Position numbers and translations under genes: made by a program. 64,000 nucleotides of DNA from NCBI RefSeq assembly GCF_012927275.1, contig NZ_JABBGG010000004.1, positions 62,001 through 126,000 of the forward strand. The letters are read 5' to 3'. Positions 16,343-23,348 of the stretch are shown here, piece after piece. The stretch's first letter is position 1. The number at the start of each line of letters is the position of its first letter. Source of the stretch: Massilia polaris. GTDB taxonomy: Bacteria; Pseudomonadota; Gammaproteobacteria; Burkholderiales; Burkholderiaceae_D. Under the pieces are notes generated by a model, which saw only the letters and a program-made list of their open reading frames with translations, was not told where the DNA came from and made no database searches.

Positions 16343-16798
16343 ATGGCGATGATGCGCAGCTTGCGGCGCCATCCAGCCGCATGGTCATTGGCCGCGTGCC
16401 TGGCGCTGGCGCTGGCGTGGGCCGCGCTGGCGCCGCCGCATGCCGCCACGCGCGACCGGCTGTTCGAGATTCCGAAGGGTACCTGGGAGCGCCGCATGGC
16501 CGGCGACAAGGTCGAGATCCTGCCGTCGGTGGTGAAGCTGACGCTGGGTGTGCAGGACGTACTATTGCTGCGCAACAGCGACACGGTGCCGCAGCAGTTC
16601 GGCCCGGTGCTGATCATGCCCGGCCAGGATTTCCGGCTGCCGTTCGACCAGGTGTCCGAGAACCAGTTCGCCTGCACCGCGCATTCCAGCGGGCAGATGA
16701 CGGTGTCGGTGTTGGCCTTGCCCGATCGCGGCTGGGATCGGCTGAAGTGGCGGCTTGCCACGCTGCGCCATTTTTTAATAGAGCAGTCACCCGGATAG
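16343..16798 (+). CDS. Cupredoxin-like periplasmic protein with an incomplete type-1 copper site
   Basis: A 151-residue protein with an N-terminal membrane anchor or signal (about residues 11-32) and one short beta-rich domain. Near the end of that domain it has CTAHSSGQM (Cys111, His114, Met119), exactly the Cys-x2-His-x4-Met loop of plastocyanin/pseudoazurin-type copper sites. The first histidine ligand, expected in an N-x-D-x-x-x-H stretch, is missing: here RNSDTVPQQFG has glutamine instead. It may bind copper with Gln as ligand, as stellacyanin does axially, or bind Cu(I) differently. The start codon abuts the SCO stop, so it is surely in the same operon. Cupredoxin is my reading; no closer family was recognised. 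Confidence 0.65.
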   Translation: MAMMRSLRRHPAAWSLAACLALALAWAALAPPHAATRDRLFEIPKGTWERRMAGDKVEILPSVVKLTLGVQDVLLLRNSDTVPQQFGPVLIMPGQDFRLPFDQVSENQFACTAHSSGQMTVSVLALPDRGWDRLKWRLATLRHFLIEQSPG

Positions 16799-16805
16799 GC
16801 CGCTA

Positions 16806-17564
16806 GTGGAAAAACTGAAACAGATATTACCCCCGGTCGCGCTGATCGCCACCGTGCTCGCCGCGTGGTGGATCATCGTGGTGCAAAGCGAAAGCGTGAT
16901 TTTCCCGACGCCGCTGCAAGTGCTCGCCGGCACCATGGAACTGGTTGACGACGGCACGCTGTGGACGCACATCGGCAACTCGCTGTTCCGGGTTGGCTGC
17001 GGCTTCCTGGTGGCGGTGATGGTGGCCGTGCCGATGGGTCTGTGGATGGGGCGTATCGACGGCGTGTTCCGCACATTCAACCCGATTTTCCAGATCCTGC
17101 GGCCGATCTCGCCGATCGCGTGGATCCCGCTGTCGATCCTGTGGTTCGGCGTCGGCAACGTGTCGCCGATTTTCCTGATCTTCATCGCCTCGGTATTTCC
17201 GCTGATCGTGCAGACCGCCGCCGGCGTGCACACGATCGAGCGGCGCTACCTCGATGCGGCCGAGAACTTCGGCGTCTCGCGCGCCATGCTGTTTCGCCGT
17301 GTCGTCATGCCGGCGGTGCTGCCGGAGGTGGTGACGGGCATGCGCATCACGCTCGGCGTCGCCTGGCTGGTGGTGGTGGCCGCCGAAATGATCGCGCCGC
17401 GCTCCGGCCTCGGTTACCTGATCATCGACTCGCGCAATGCCGGCAACCGCTACGACCTGGTGATCGCCGGCATGATCATCATCGGCCTGATCGGCCTTCT
17501 GCTGGACGGCGCCATGCGGCTGCTCGAAGGACTCAACTCGGTAAGGTGGCGTTATGGCCGATAA
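16806..17564 (+). CDS. ABC transporter permease, SsuC/NrtB type
   Basis: A 252-residue inner-membrane permease with about six membrane helices. The coupling-loop (EAA) region reads YLDAAENFGVSRAMLFRRVVMPAVLP, followed by the class-specific VTGMRITLGVAWLVVVAAEM and GLGYLI, typical of nitrate/sulfonate/taurine permeases. The start is a GTG at 16806, eight bases after the cupredoxin-like gene, with no better ATG. Its 3' end overlaps the ATPase gene by 11 bases. It should form the channel for the substrate carried by the binding protein at 14705. Confidence 0.88.
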   Translation: MEKLKQILPPVALIATVLAAWWIIVVQSESVIFPTPLQVLAGTMELVDDGTLWTHIGNSLFRVGCGFLVAVMVAVPMGLWMGRIDGVFRTFNPIFQILRPISPIAWIPLSILWFGVGNVSPIFLIFIASVFPLIVQTAAGVHTIERRYLDAAENFGVSRAMLFRRVVMPAVLPEVVTGMRITLGVAWLVVVAAEMIAPRSGLGYLIIDSRNAGNRYDLVIAGMIIIGLIGLLLDGAMRLLEGLNSVRWRYGR

Positions 17565-18294
17565 GATCGCCGTCAACGGCGTCAAGAAAAGTTTCGTATC
17601 CGGCAAGCAGTCGCTGCCGGTGGTCGGCGGCGTCTCGTTAAGCGTGGCGGACGGCGAGTTCGTCGCCATCGTCGGGCCGTCCGGCTGCGGCAAGTCGACC
17701 TTGATGAAGATTGTGTCGGGCTTCGAGCGGGCCGACCAGGGTGAGGTGCTGATCGACGGCGTGCCGCTGCTGCGGCCGAACGCGAAAGGCATCGTCATCT
17801 CGCAGCATGGATCGGTGTTCCCGTGGCTGACCGTGCAGGAAAACCTGATGTTCGGCCTGAACGGCGACGGCCACGGCGACAAGGCGGCGCTGGCCGATCA
17901 CTACGCCGCGATGGTGGGGTTGAAAGGGTTTGAGAACAGCTATCCGCGCGAACTGTCCGGCGGCATGCTCAAGCGCGTCGAGATCGCCCGCGCGCTGGTG
18001 GTCAAGCCCGAGATCCTGTACATGGATGAGCCGTTCTCGGCGCTCGACGCGCTGATGAACCTGCGCATGCGCACCGAGCTGCTGCGCATCCTGCAGGAAG
18101 AGCGCCACACCGTGCTGCTGATTACCCACGATGTCGAGGAAGCGCTGTACCTGGCCGACCGCATCATCGTGCTGTCGCCGCGCCCGACCGTTATCCAGGC
18201 CAGCTTCGCGGTGCCGCAGCCGCACCCGCGCAAATTGTCCAGCCCGGAGTTGCAGGTGCTCAAGGATGCGATCCTGGCTGAGCTGGGACTGTAA
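17554..18294 (+). CDS. ABC transporter ATP-binding protein, SsuB/NrtD type
   Basis: A 246-residue ATPase subunit with Walker A GPSGCGKST, Q-loop (VISQHGSVFPWLT), signature LSGGMLKRVEIARAL, Walker B EILYMDEPFSALDA and switch histidine ITHDVEEAL. It drives the import system encoded just upstream, overlapping the permease gene by 11 bases, and ends the operon before a strong hairpin terminator. The last 66 codons (from 18099) are duplicated in decayed form at 22712-22909, beyond the Hachiman island. The signature has Met-Leu where LSGGMQQR is common, but nothing suggests loss of function. Confidence 0.9.
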   Translation: MADKIAVNGVKKSFVSGKQSLPVVGGVSLSVADGEFVAIVGPSGCGKSTLMKIVSGFERADQGEVLIDGVPLLRPNAKGIVISQHGSVFPWLTVQENLMFGLNGDGHGDKAALADHYAAMVGLKGFENSYPRELSGGMLKRVEIARALVVKPEILYMDEPFSALDALMNLRMRTELLRILQEERHTVLLITHDVEEALYLADRIIVLSPRPTVIQASFAVPQPHPRKLSSPELQVLKDAILAELGL

Positions 18295-18296
18295 CG
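18099..18296. repeat. Intact copy of a 198-bp direct repeat flanking the defense island
   Basis: This stretch, the 3' end of the ABC ATPase gene through its stop codon, aligns without gaps to 22712-22909 at a constant offset of 4613 bases. By eye I count 18 mismatches in 198 positions (about 91% identity). The two copies lie in the same orientation on either side of the AT-rich hamAB-DUF3223 segment. Confidence 0.85.
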
Positions 18297-18313
18297 GTTT
18301 CCGGCCTAGAAAC

Positions 18314-18339
18314 AATAAAGGCCCGAGGCGGCCTTTATT
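18314..18339 (+). terminator. Terminator of the SBP-SCO-cupredoxin-ABC operon
   Basis: AATAAAGGCC (18314-18323), a 6-base loop and GGCCTTTATT (18330-18339) form a perfect 10-bp stem 20 bases after the ATPase stop. The A/T base of the stem makes it work as an intrinsic terminator. Confidence 0.8.
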
Positions 18340-18714
18340 GCGTGTTGTTATGCACGGCGAACAGGTCTAACGGCCGGCAGTGCGCTCGCCCGACAAGATC
18401 GTCCTTTCGCGATGACTCGACCATGCGCTTTCAAAGCGCAGCAAATCGTGATCGAAATAGCGATTAGGACGATCCAGGAAAGCCGTATGCGCAATTTCGC
18501 ATTACCGCTGCTCAGGACCTCGCCAACGCTCTCGAGTGTGCAGCACAAGTCAATGCTCGGAATCTCTGACTAGCCCCCGTCGGGCAGCAAATTCGCTAGG
18601 AGCAATGAACTCCTATGCGCGCAGCATATGAGTGCCTTAGGCATACAAAATTCACAAAACTATATATTTCCCACGTAATATGTGAAAAACTATTGCGCAT
18701 GGGCATCGATCGTT
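18340..18714. other. Gap between the ABC operon and the Hachiman genes
   Basis: GC content falls through this stretch. No gene was recognised. Close to hamA is a TTCACA (18651-18656) ... TGTGAA (18681-18686) inverted repeat bracketing an AT-rich ACTATATATT stretch that may hold the hamA -10 region; this could be promoter plus operator. No integrase, transposase end or tRNA fragment was seen. Confidence 0.4.
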
Positions 18715-18768
18715 ATGAAGAAAATTTTAGAAAAACTTGGCGGACGACTAACTGAAGGCAGCTTATGA
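18715..18768 (+). CDS. Possible 17-residue leader peptide overlapping hamA
   Basis: A short frame, MKKILEKLGGRLTEGSL, ends in TGA that overlaps the hamA ATG (ATGA, 18765-18768). The sequence is a plausible amphipathic basic peptide and the overlap is the kind used for translational coupling, but there is no evident ribosome binding site before its ATG, so it may be chance. The hamA ribosome binding site (GAAGG) lies inside it. Confidence 0.25.
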   Translation: MKKILEKLGGRLTEGSL

Positions 18769-19670
18769 ATCTGGATGATTTTCTTACGGTCAATGAAAAA
18801 CATTACCGTGAGTGTGTAGACGTTGTGGAAAAAGACTTTGTCGCCAAAAACTTGAACGGCAAGGTCCGTTATCATCATTTGAAGTTCAATGGTAATGGCG
18901 TTCCAATGGTTGAGGCACTTGCGGAAGTACTTTATGACTACATAATAGATTATTGTTTGTCCGCGAAAAGTAGAACCTCTCCCCTCACCACCGTTCAGTC
19001 AACGCGCTTAACGAAGGAAGCCCGAAAACTATTTAGGCGGCCAATCGTTACCGAAGACGATCCAGATGAAACAGGCGAGGCTGGTGAAGCGTTACTGTTT
19101 TTTTTAATTGAATCAGTCTTGAAAGCGCCGCAAATGGTCGCAAAGATGGAATTGAAAACCAATCATAAAGATGAAGTGAAAGGGTCCGACGGCATACATG
19201 CTGGATGGAGCGAAAGCGAAAAAATAGTAGACTTCTATTTCGGAGAATCAAAATTATACAAAGATGTAAATTCTGCAATTTCTGCTGTCATAAAAAGTGT
19301 AAATAGTTTTCATGATAACGAAATGTACAAGCACGAATTAATTATGGTGACGAAGTATTTTAAATACGCAAATGAGAAAATTCAAGAAGAAATTTCTGAA
19401 TTGATCCAACGTGGGGAGCCCGGTCCAAACGCCAGACTTAACCATGCTTGTCTCGTGGGATACGACTGGAAAAAATACGGCGACCTCAGCAAAGAAAAGC
19501 TACATGAGGACTTCATCTCGTGCTTGATGTTGGACGCTGAGAAGATTGTCTCAAGCTTGGACAGCAAATTTGAGAAATTCGAAAAGAAACATCTCCGCTT
19601 TGAATTCTTCTTTCTGCCCTTCCCCTCAGTTACTGATTTCCGAAATTCTTTCAACGCGGCTCTAAGTTAA
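18765..19670 (+). CDS. hamA: HamA: DUF1837 nuclease of a Hachiman anti-phage system
   Basis: A 301-residue DUF1837 protein. The core has GEAGEALLFFLIESVL (residues about 104-118), KMELKTNHKDEVKGSDGIHA with Asp142, and DFYFGESKLY with Glu161 and Lys163; together these look like the E/D...D-G-x-H...E-x-K active site of a PD-(D/E)xK nuclease. DUF1837 directly followed by a large helicase is the published definition of Hachiman, in which the HamAB complex degrades DNA after the helicase senses damaged or phage DNA. hamB begins one base after its stop. Codon use and base composition are AT-rich, unlike all neighbours, indicating transfer. GAAGG seven bases before the ATG supports the start. Confidence 0.88.
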   Translation: MNLDDFLTVNEKHYRECVDVVEKDFVAKNLNGKVRYHHLKFNGNGVPMVEALAEVLYDYIIDYCLSAKSRTSPLTTVQSTRLTKEARKLFRRPIVTEDDPDETGEAGEALLFFLIESVLKAPQMVAKMELKTNHKDEVKGSDGIHAGWSESEKIVDFYFGESKLYKDVNSAISAVIKSVNSFHDNEMYKHELIMVTKYFKYANEKIQEEISELIQRGEPGPNARLNHACLVGYDWKKYGDLSKEKLHEDFISCLMLDAEKIVSSLDSKFEKFEKKHLRFEFFFLPFPSVTDFRNSFNAALS

Positions 19671-19671
19671 A

Positions 19672-22188
19672 ATGGAAAATTTGTCACATGGGTTTGCAGC
19701 CGCTTATGAGAAGCTTTTACGGGCAAGCGCAACTATCTACTTGCGTACCGATCAGTATGATTCTTGCAGACTTTCAAAGTCTGAACTCTCAACTCTAATC
19801 AGTTCTGCTTCTATCGCATCATTATCTAGCGCGCCAAAGCTACAATCTTTATCGTATGAGATATGTAGTCGGATTATCGAGCTTCATGGGGAAAATGATC
19901 CTGCGATAGTTATGAGCGCCGATATGATCTTGTCGAGAATTGGAAATTTTCCAGGGCGACAGCTGCTTCGTGAAAAATTCCACGCATCAAGCGATTCGAT
20001 TATTCCGATTCCTTTAGCCATGGAGCGATTGGTCCGTGAAATAGAGAACAGTATCAGTGTAAACGTAACACTTACAGATTTTCAATATAAGCTTTACGAA
20101 GATCTAAAAACTAATAAGTCGCTAAGTGTCTCTGCGCCGACCTCAGCAGGGAAATCGTTTGTCTTGAATCTCGATTTAACGCGGCGACTCCGATCTGCGG
20201 CCGGACAATGCATTATATATGTGGTGCCGACGCGTGCCTTGGTTGCTGAGGTCACTGGACGTATTCGTGCCACGTTGCGTAGCGAGAACATGCTTGATGT
20301 AATTGTGCGAACTGCGCCTTTTCCTGTTGTGAATATCGAGAAATTCAACGGTGTTGTATTTGTGCTTACACAGGAGAGACTGCTGAGTCTGTTATCTGCA
20401 TCAAAAGCGAAAACGCCAATTTCGCTTTTGATTGTTGATGAGGCGCATGAGTTGCAAAAAGGGAAACGGGGGATTTTACTGCAAAACTCTATCGATTTGG
20501 CACTTGCTCAATCACCACAAGCTGACGTGTTCTTCGCTAGCCCCCTAATTAAAAATCCTGAATATTTTCTTCACGTTTTTGCAAGGGCAAATAGCGGCAA
20601 TTCGTTTACCGAAGAAATATCTCCAGTTTCTCAGAATATTATATTAGTCTCGCCGGTATCGGGAAAGCCGAAGCAAGTAGAAATTTCGATTTCAGTCCAA
20701 GACACGAATGTTCGTGTGGGTAGGGCAGAACTTGAATTTAGGTTTCGCGATTCGGTTTCCCAACAAAAAGCGAAATTTGCGGCGTCGATCTGTAGAGATG
20801 GGGAATCTGTAATTATCTTCGCGAGTAGTGCTTCGGATGCCGAAAAATCCGCCGTGTGTCTTGCTGCGAATTTAAATAATTTTGAAGCATCTGACGAAAT
20901 ACTAGATTTTGTGAAATTTTTGAGATCAGAAATTCACCCAGATTATGTTTTGATAGAATCGTTATTGAAAGGTGTTGGATTTCATTACGGAAATATGCCG
21001 TCCATTGTTCGAACAGGCGTCGAGAGATTCTTTAAAAACGGTCAGATAAGATACCTTTGCTGTACAAGCACCTTGCTCCAAGGGGTAAATCTACCAGCAA
21101 AGCATATTGTTATTCACGACCCGCATCTTGGTCAAGACCCAATGATGCGCCCAGACTTTAGAAATCTCGCAGGGCGTGCCGGTCGCTTGCTGAAAGAATT
21201 TCATGGCAACATTTGGTGTATTCGACCGCAGGAGTGGGATGTTAAATCTTTTGCGGGCGAAAATTTACAGGAAATTACAAGCGCTATGAGTAGCGTTATG
21301 ACCGACGGTGGCACGATCATTCAAGCGATAACAAATGCGGCGACGGAAGATATAGATAAAGATTTAGCGGATGCGGCATATAGTAGGTTGTATCATGAGT
21401 TACGCGAAAACAGTGATTCTCATGCAAAGATTATTGAGCTTTATTCAACCCCAGAAAATATTAAGGTTCTTGAAGAAAACATCAAGAGTCTAAAAGCTCT
21501 GCCCATTACAATACCGGGTGTTATCTTGGACTCGCATCGATCTTTGCGGCCTGATCTTTTGCAGATTTTATACGAAAAAATCCAAGCTGTGCCTAGAATG
21601 GATGAATTGATATTAATAAATCCTCACGAATCCGGTGGAAAGTTGCGTATGACAAAAGCGATTTCTATGATTCATGATGCATTTAATATAAATATGACGG
21701 AATTGCAAAATAGGTGGATTTGTAATCTGGCTCATGACTGGGTCTGGGGTAAACCGATCGGCGAAATTATAAAGTTCAGAGTGGACTTTGTTCAATCGCG
21801 GGATCGTGACGTCTCAGTTTCACAAGTTATCAGGGATTTACTCCAGGCAATCGAGAAAGAAATTCGCTATAGCTTGGTAAAATATTTTGGTGCATATGAA
21901 GATCTATTGAAGCTTGCTTTAGAGAATTTAGGTGACAAGCAAAAGGCTTCTTCCGTTTCACCCTATCACGTCTACTTGGAATTCGGATCTTCAAATTCAG
22001 TTACTTTAGGTTTGATGGCACTCGGACTTTCTAGATTTACGGCCATTAAGCTCACGTCCGTGATCAACTGGGGTGAGGCGAAGGAGCCGGAGGAACTTCT
22101 CGCCAAAATTCGGCGTTTGCGAACTAGTTCCCTTGGGCTGCCGAAGGTATGTCAATTAGAAGTCAATGAGATACTTGGTATCGATTGA
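19672..22188 (+). CDS. hamB: HamB: DExH helicase of a Hachiman anti-phage system
   Basis: An 838-residue superfamily 2 helicase. Motif I is SAPTSAGKSF (Walker A around residue 160), motif Ia VVPTRALVAEV, motif II VDEAHEL (DEAH at 256-259); the second RecA domain has LCCTSTLLQGVNLPAKHIVI and NLAGRAGRLLKEFHG (motif VI, near residue 495). This Ski2-like arrangement, a helical N-terminal region of about 130 residues, and a long C-terminal region match HamB. It is the sensing and translocating subunit that holds and releases the HamA nuclease. It starts one base after hamA, so the two are co-translated. Motifs are intact, suggesting a working system. AT-rich throughout. Confidence 0.87.
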   Translation: MENLSHGFAAAYEKLLRASATIYLRTDQYDSCRLSKSELSTLISSASIASLSSAPKLQSLSYEICSRIIELHGENDPAIVMSADMILSRIGNFPGRQLLREKFHASSDSIIPIPLAMERLVREIENSISVNVTLTDFQYKLYEDLKTNKSLSVSAPTSAGKSFVLNLDLTRRLRSAAGQCIIYVVPTRALVAEVTGRIRATLRSENMLDVIVRTAPFPVVNIEKFNGVVFVLTQERLLSLLSASKAKTPISLLIVDEAHELQKGKRGILLQNSIDLALAQSPQADVFFASPLIKNPEYFLHVFARANSGNSFTEEISPVSQNIILVSPVSGKPKQVEISISVQDTNVRVGRAELEFRFRDSVSQQKAKFAASICRDGESVIIFASSASDAEKSAVCLAANLNNFEASDEILDFVKFLRSEIHPDYVLIESLLKGVGFHYGNMPSIVRTGVERFFKNGQIRYLCCTSTLLQGVNLPAKHIVIHDPHLGQDPMMRPDFRNLAGRAGRLLKEFHGNIWCIRPQEWDVKSFAGENLQEITSAMSSVMTDGGTIIQAITNAATEDIDKDLADAAYSRLYHELRENSDSHAKIIELYSTPENIKVLEENIKSLKALPITIPGVILDSHRSLRPDLLQILYEKIQAVPRMDELILINPHESGGKLRMTKAISMIHDAFNINMTELQNRWICNLAHDWVWGKPIGEIIKFRVDFVQSRDRDVSVSQVIRDLLQAIEKEIRYSLVKYFGAYEDLLKLALENLGDKQKASSVSPYHVYLEFGSSNSVTLGLMALGLSRFTAIKLTSVINWGEAKEPEELLAKIRRLRTSSLGLPKVCQLEVNEILGID

Positions 22189-22219
22189 ATTTTGTTTGTG
22201 CATGCAGAACTATAAAATT

Positions 22220-22552
22220 ATGACAAGAGCAATAGAGTTAAATAATGGCCGTTTCTGGAGAACCTTTGGTGAGGTCGCTAAACACTTCAGTGACATGCTC
22301 AGTCGCTACTCGCCTGGTGATGAGGTAACGGATTCCAAAGATCACGAGGACCTTTGTGCGCTTTTGAGCAGATATGATTCGATTTTAGACCGTGATCGGC
22401 CGTCAAAAATCGGATGCGGAATAAAATATTTCACAAAAGAACATAATACTGACTTCAGCTGGTCATCAACCGGGTTTTGGGTACATCGGAATGATGGGTC
22501 GAGTTGTGACTTCAGTCTCAAAAAAGCATTAGGACCTCTTCCGGAAAAATAG
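22220..22552 (+). CDS. DUF3223 domain protein, third gene of the Hachiman cluster
   Basis: A 110-residue protein made almost entirely of a DUF3223 domain: IELNNGRFWRTFGEVAKHFS at the start, then SDMLSRYSPGDEVTD, a DLCALLSRYDSI stretch, PSKIGCGIKYF and TGFWVHRNDGSSCDFS, in the order seen in this family. DUF3223 is found alone in bacteria and, in plants, as the DeCL-like C-terminal domain of Pol IV/V largest subunits; no bacterial function is established. It shares strand and AT-rich composition with hamAB. In-frame starts at 22166 (inside the hamB end) and 22202 also exist; 22220 is chosen because it matches the domain start. An accessory role in the defense system is inference. Confidence 0.72.
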   Translation: MTRAIELNNGRFWRTFGEVAKHFSDMLSRYSPGDEVTDSKDHEDLCALLSRYDSILDRDRPSKIGCGIKYFTKEHNTDFSWSSTGFWVHRNDGSSCDFSLKKALGPLPEK

Positions 22553-22711
22553 CGCTCGTGTTGCGCCCGTGGAAATTTTTGTGACGCTGGCAGAATCTGT
22601 TATTTGAAGTTGTGGAATTCCACCTTATCTAGATAGTCGGCATACTCTTGAATTATGATCATTCGCTTTTGCAAAAACGCTGCGCTGTTGTAGACATCCC
22701 GGTAGGTTCTT

Positions 22712-22909
22712 AGAGCGCCACACCGTGTTGTTGATTACCCACAATGTCGAGTAAGCGCTGTACTTGGCCGACCGCATCATCGTGCTGTCGCCGCGCCCGA
22801 CTGTCATCCAGGCGAGCTTCGCGGTGCCGCAGCCGCACCCGCGCAAATTGTCCAGTCGGGAGATGCAGGTGCTGTAGGATGCCATTCTGGATGAGCTTGG
22901 GCTGTAACG
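22712..22909 (+). pseudogene. Decayed 3' fragment of the ABC ATPase gene (second copy of the direct repeat)
   Basis: Aligned without gaps to 18099-18296, the end of the ABC ATP-binding gene. In the reading frame of the intact gene this copy has two premature stops (TAA near 22755, TAG near 22875) and no start or Walker motifs, so it is a remnant. Substitutions are scattered, with several in the last third. It lies on the island's far side in the same direction as the intact gene. It may be the tail of a lost paralogous ABC operon, or a by-product of how the island was inserted. Confidence 0.85.
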
Positions 22910-23348
22910 CGAAAAGACTGGCTCAGCATGGATTGACACGGGGCCGCCTGAACTTGCGCGGGAAGTCGTTTCCGACACTGCCGGGAAGGGCGAATCAAGC
23001 CTTACGCCAGTGCTCAAGATTTTCTGCTGAGGAAGGGGCCGAATCGCCTTTTCTCTGTTGCCTCGCGTCAAGAACTGGCAGGTTGCATCGTAAAAACTTC
23101 GTCGGCGAGGCCAGCCTTGCGCTGCGATTGCACGCAGTATTACAAATGCTTTCGAATGAAACGTTTATCACCTTTCGCGTGCGCGCCTCAGCAAGTAGTC
23201 TAATGGACTCGGCACTAGCCAGGACAGCTTGGCGGCGTCCGCGGACCCGTTGCGTCCCTCGCTATCGCTCCGCCCTATTTGTAGGCGTTGAGGCAACTTG
23301 CGGGACGGCTCGCCTGGACGAGCACAATTCCATCAAAAGGAGTCTCCC
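22910..23348. other. Gap between the pseudogene fragment and the second ftsZ
   Basis: About 440 bases with GC content back to the chromosomal level. No gene recognised on either strand; short frames look like chance. It probably contains the promoter of the ftsZ paralogue, but I cannot place one with confidence. Confidence 0.4.

Noticed and set aside
18131-18370. 79-codon plus-strand frame over the ABC ATPase 3' end and terminator
   Set aside because: Out-of-frame shadow of the ATPase gene; it reads through the terminator hairpin.
22625-23071. 148-codon minus-strand frame and similar frames after the DUF3223 gene
   Set aside because: They run antisense over the decayed ABC-ATPase fragment and adjoining non-coding DNA; no family, no ribosome site.
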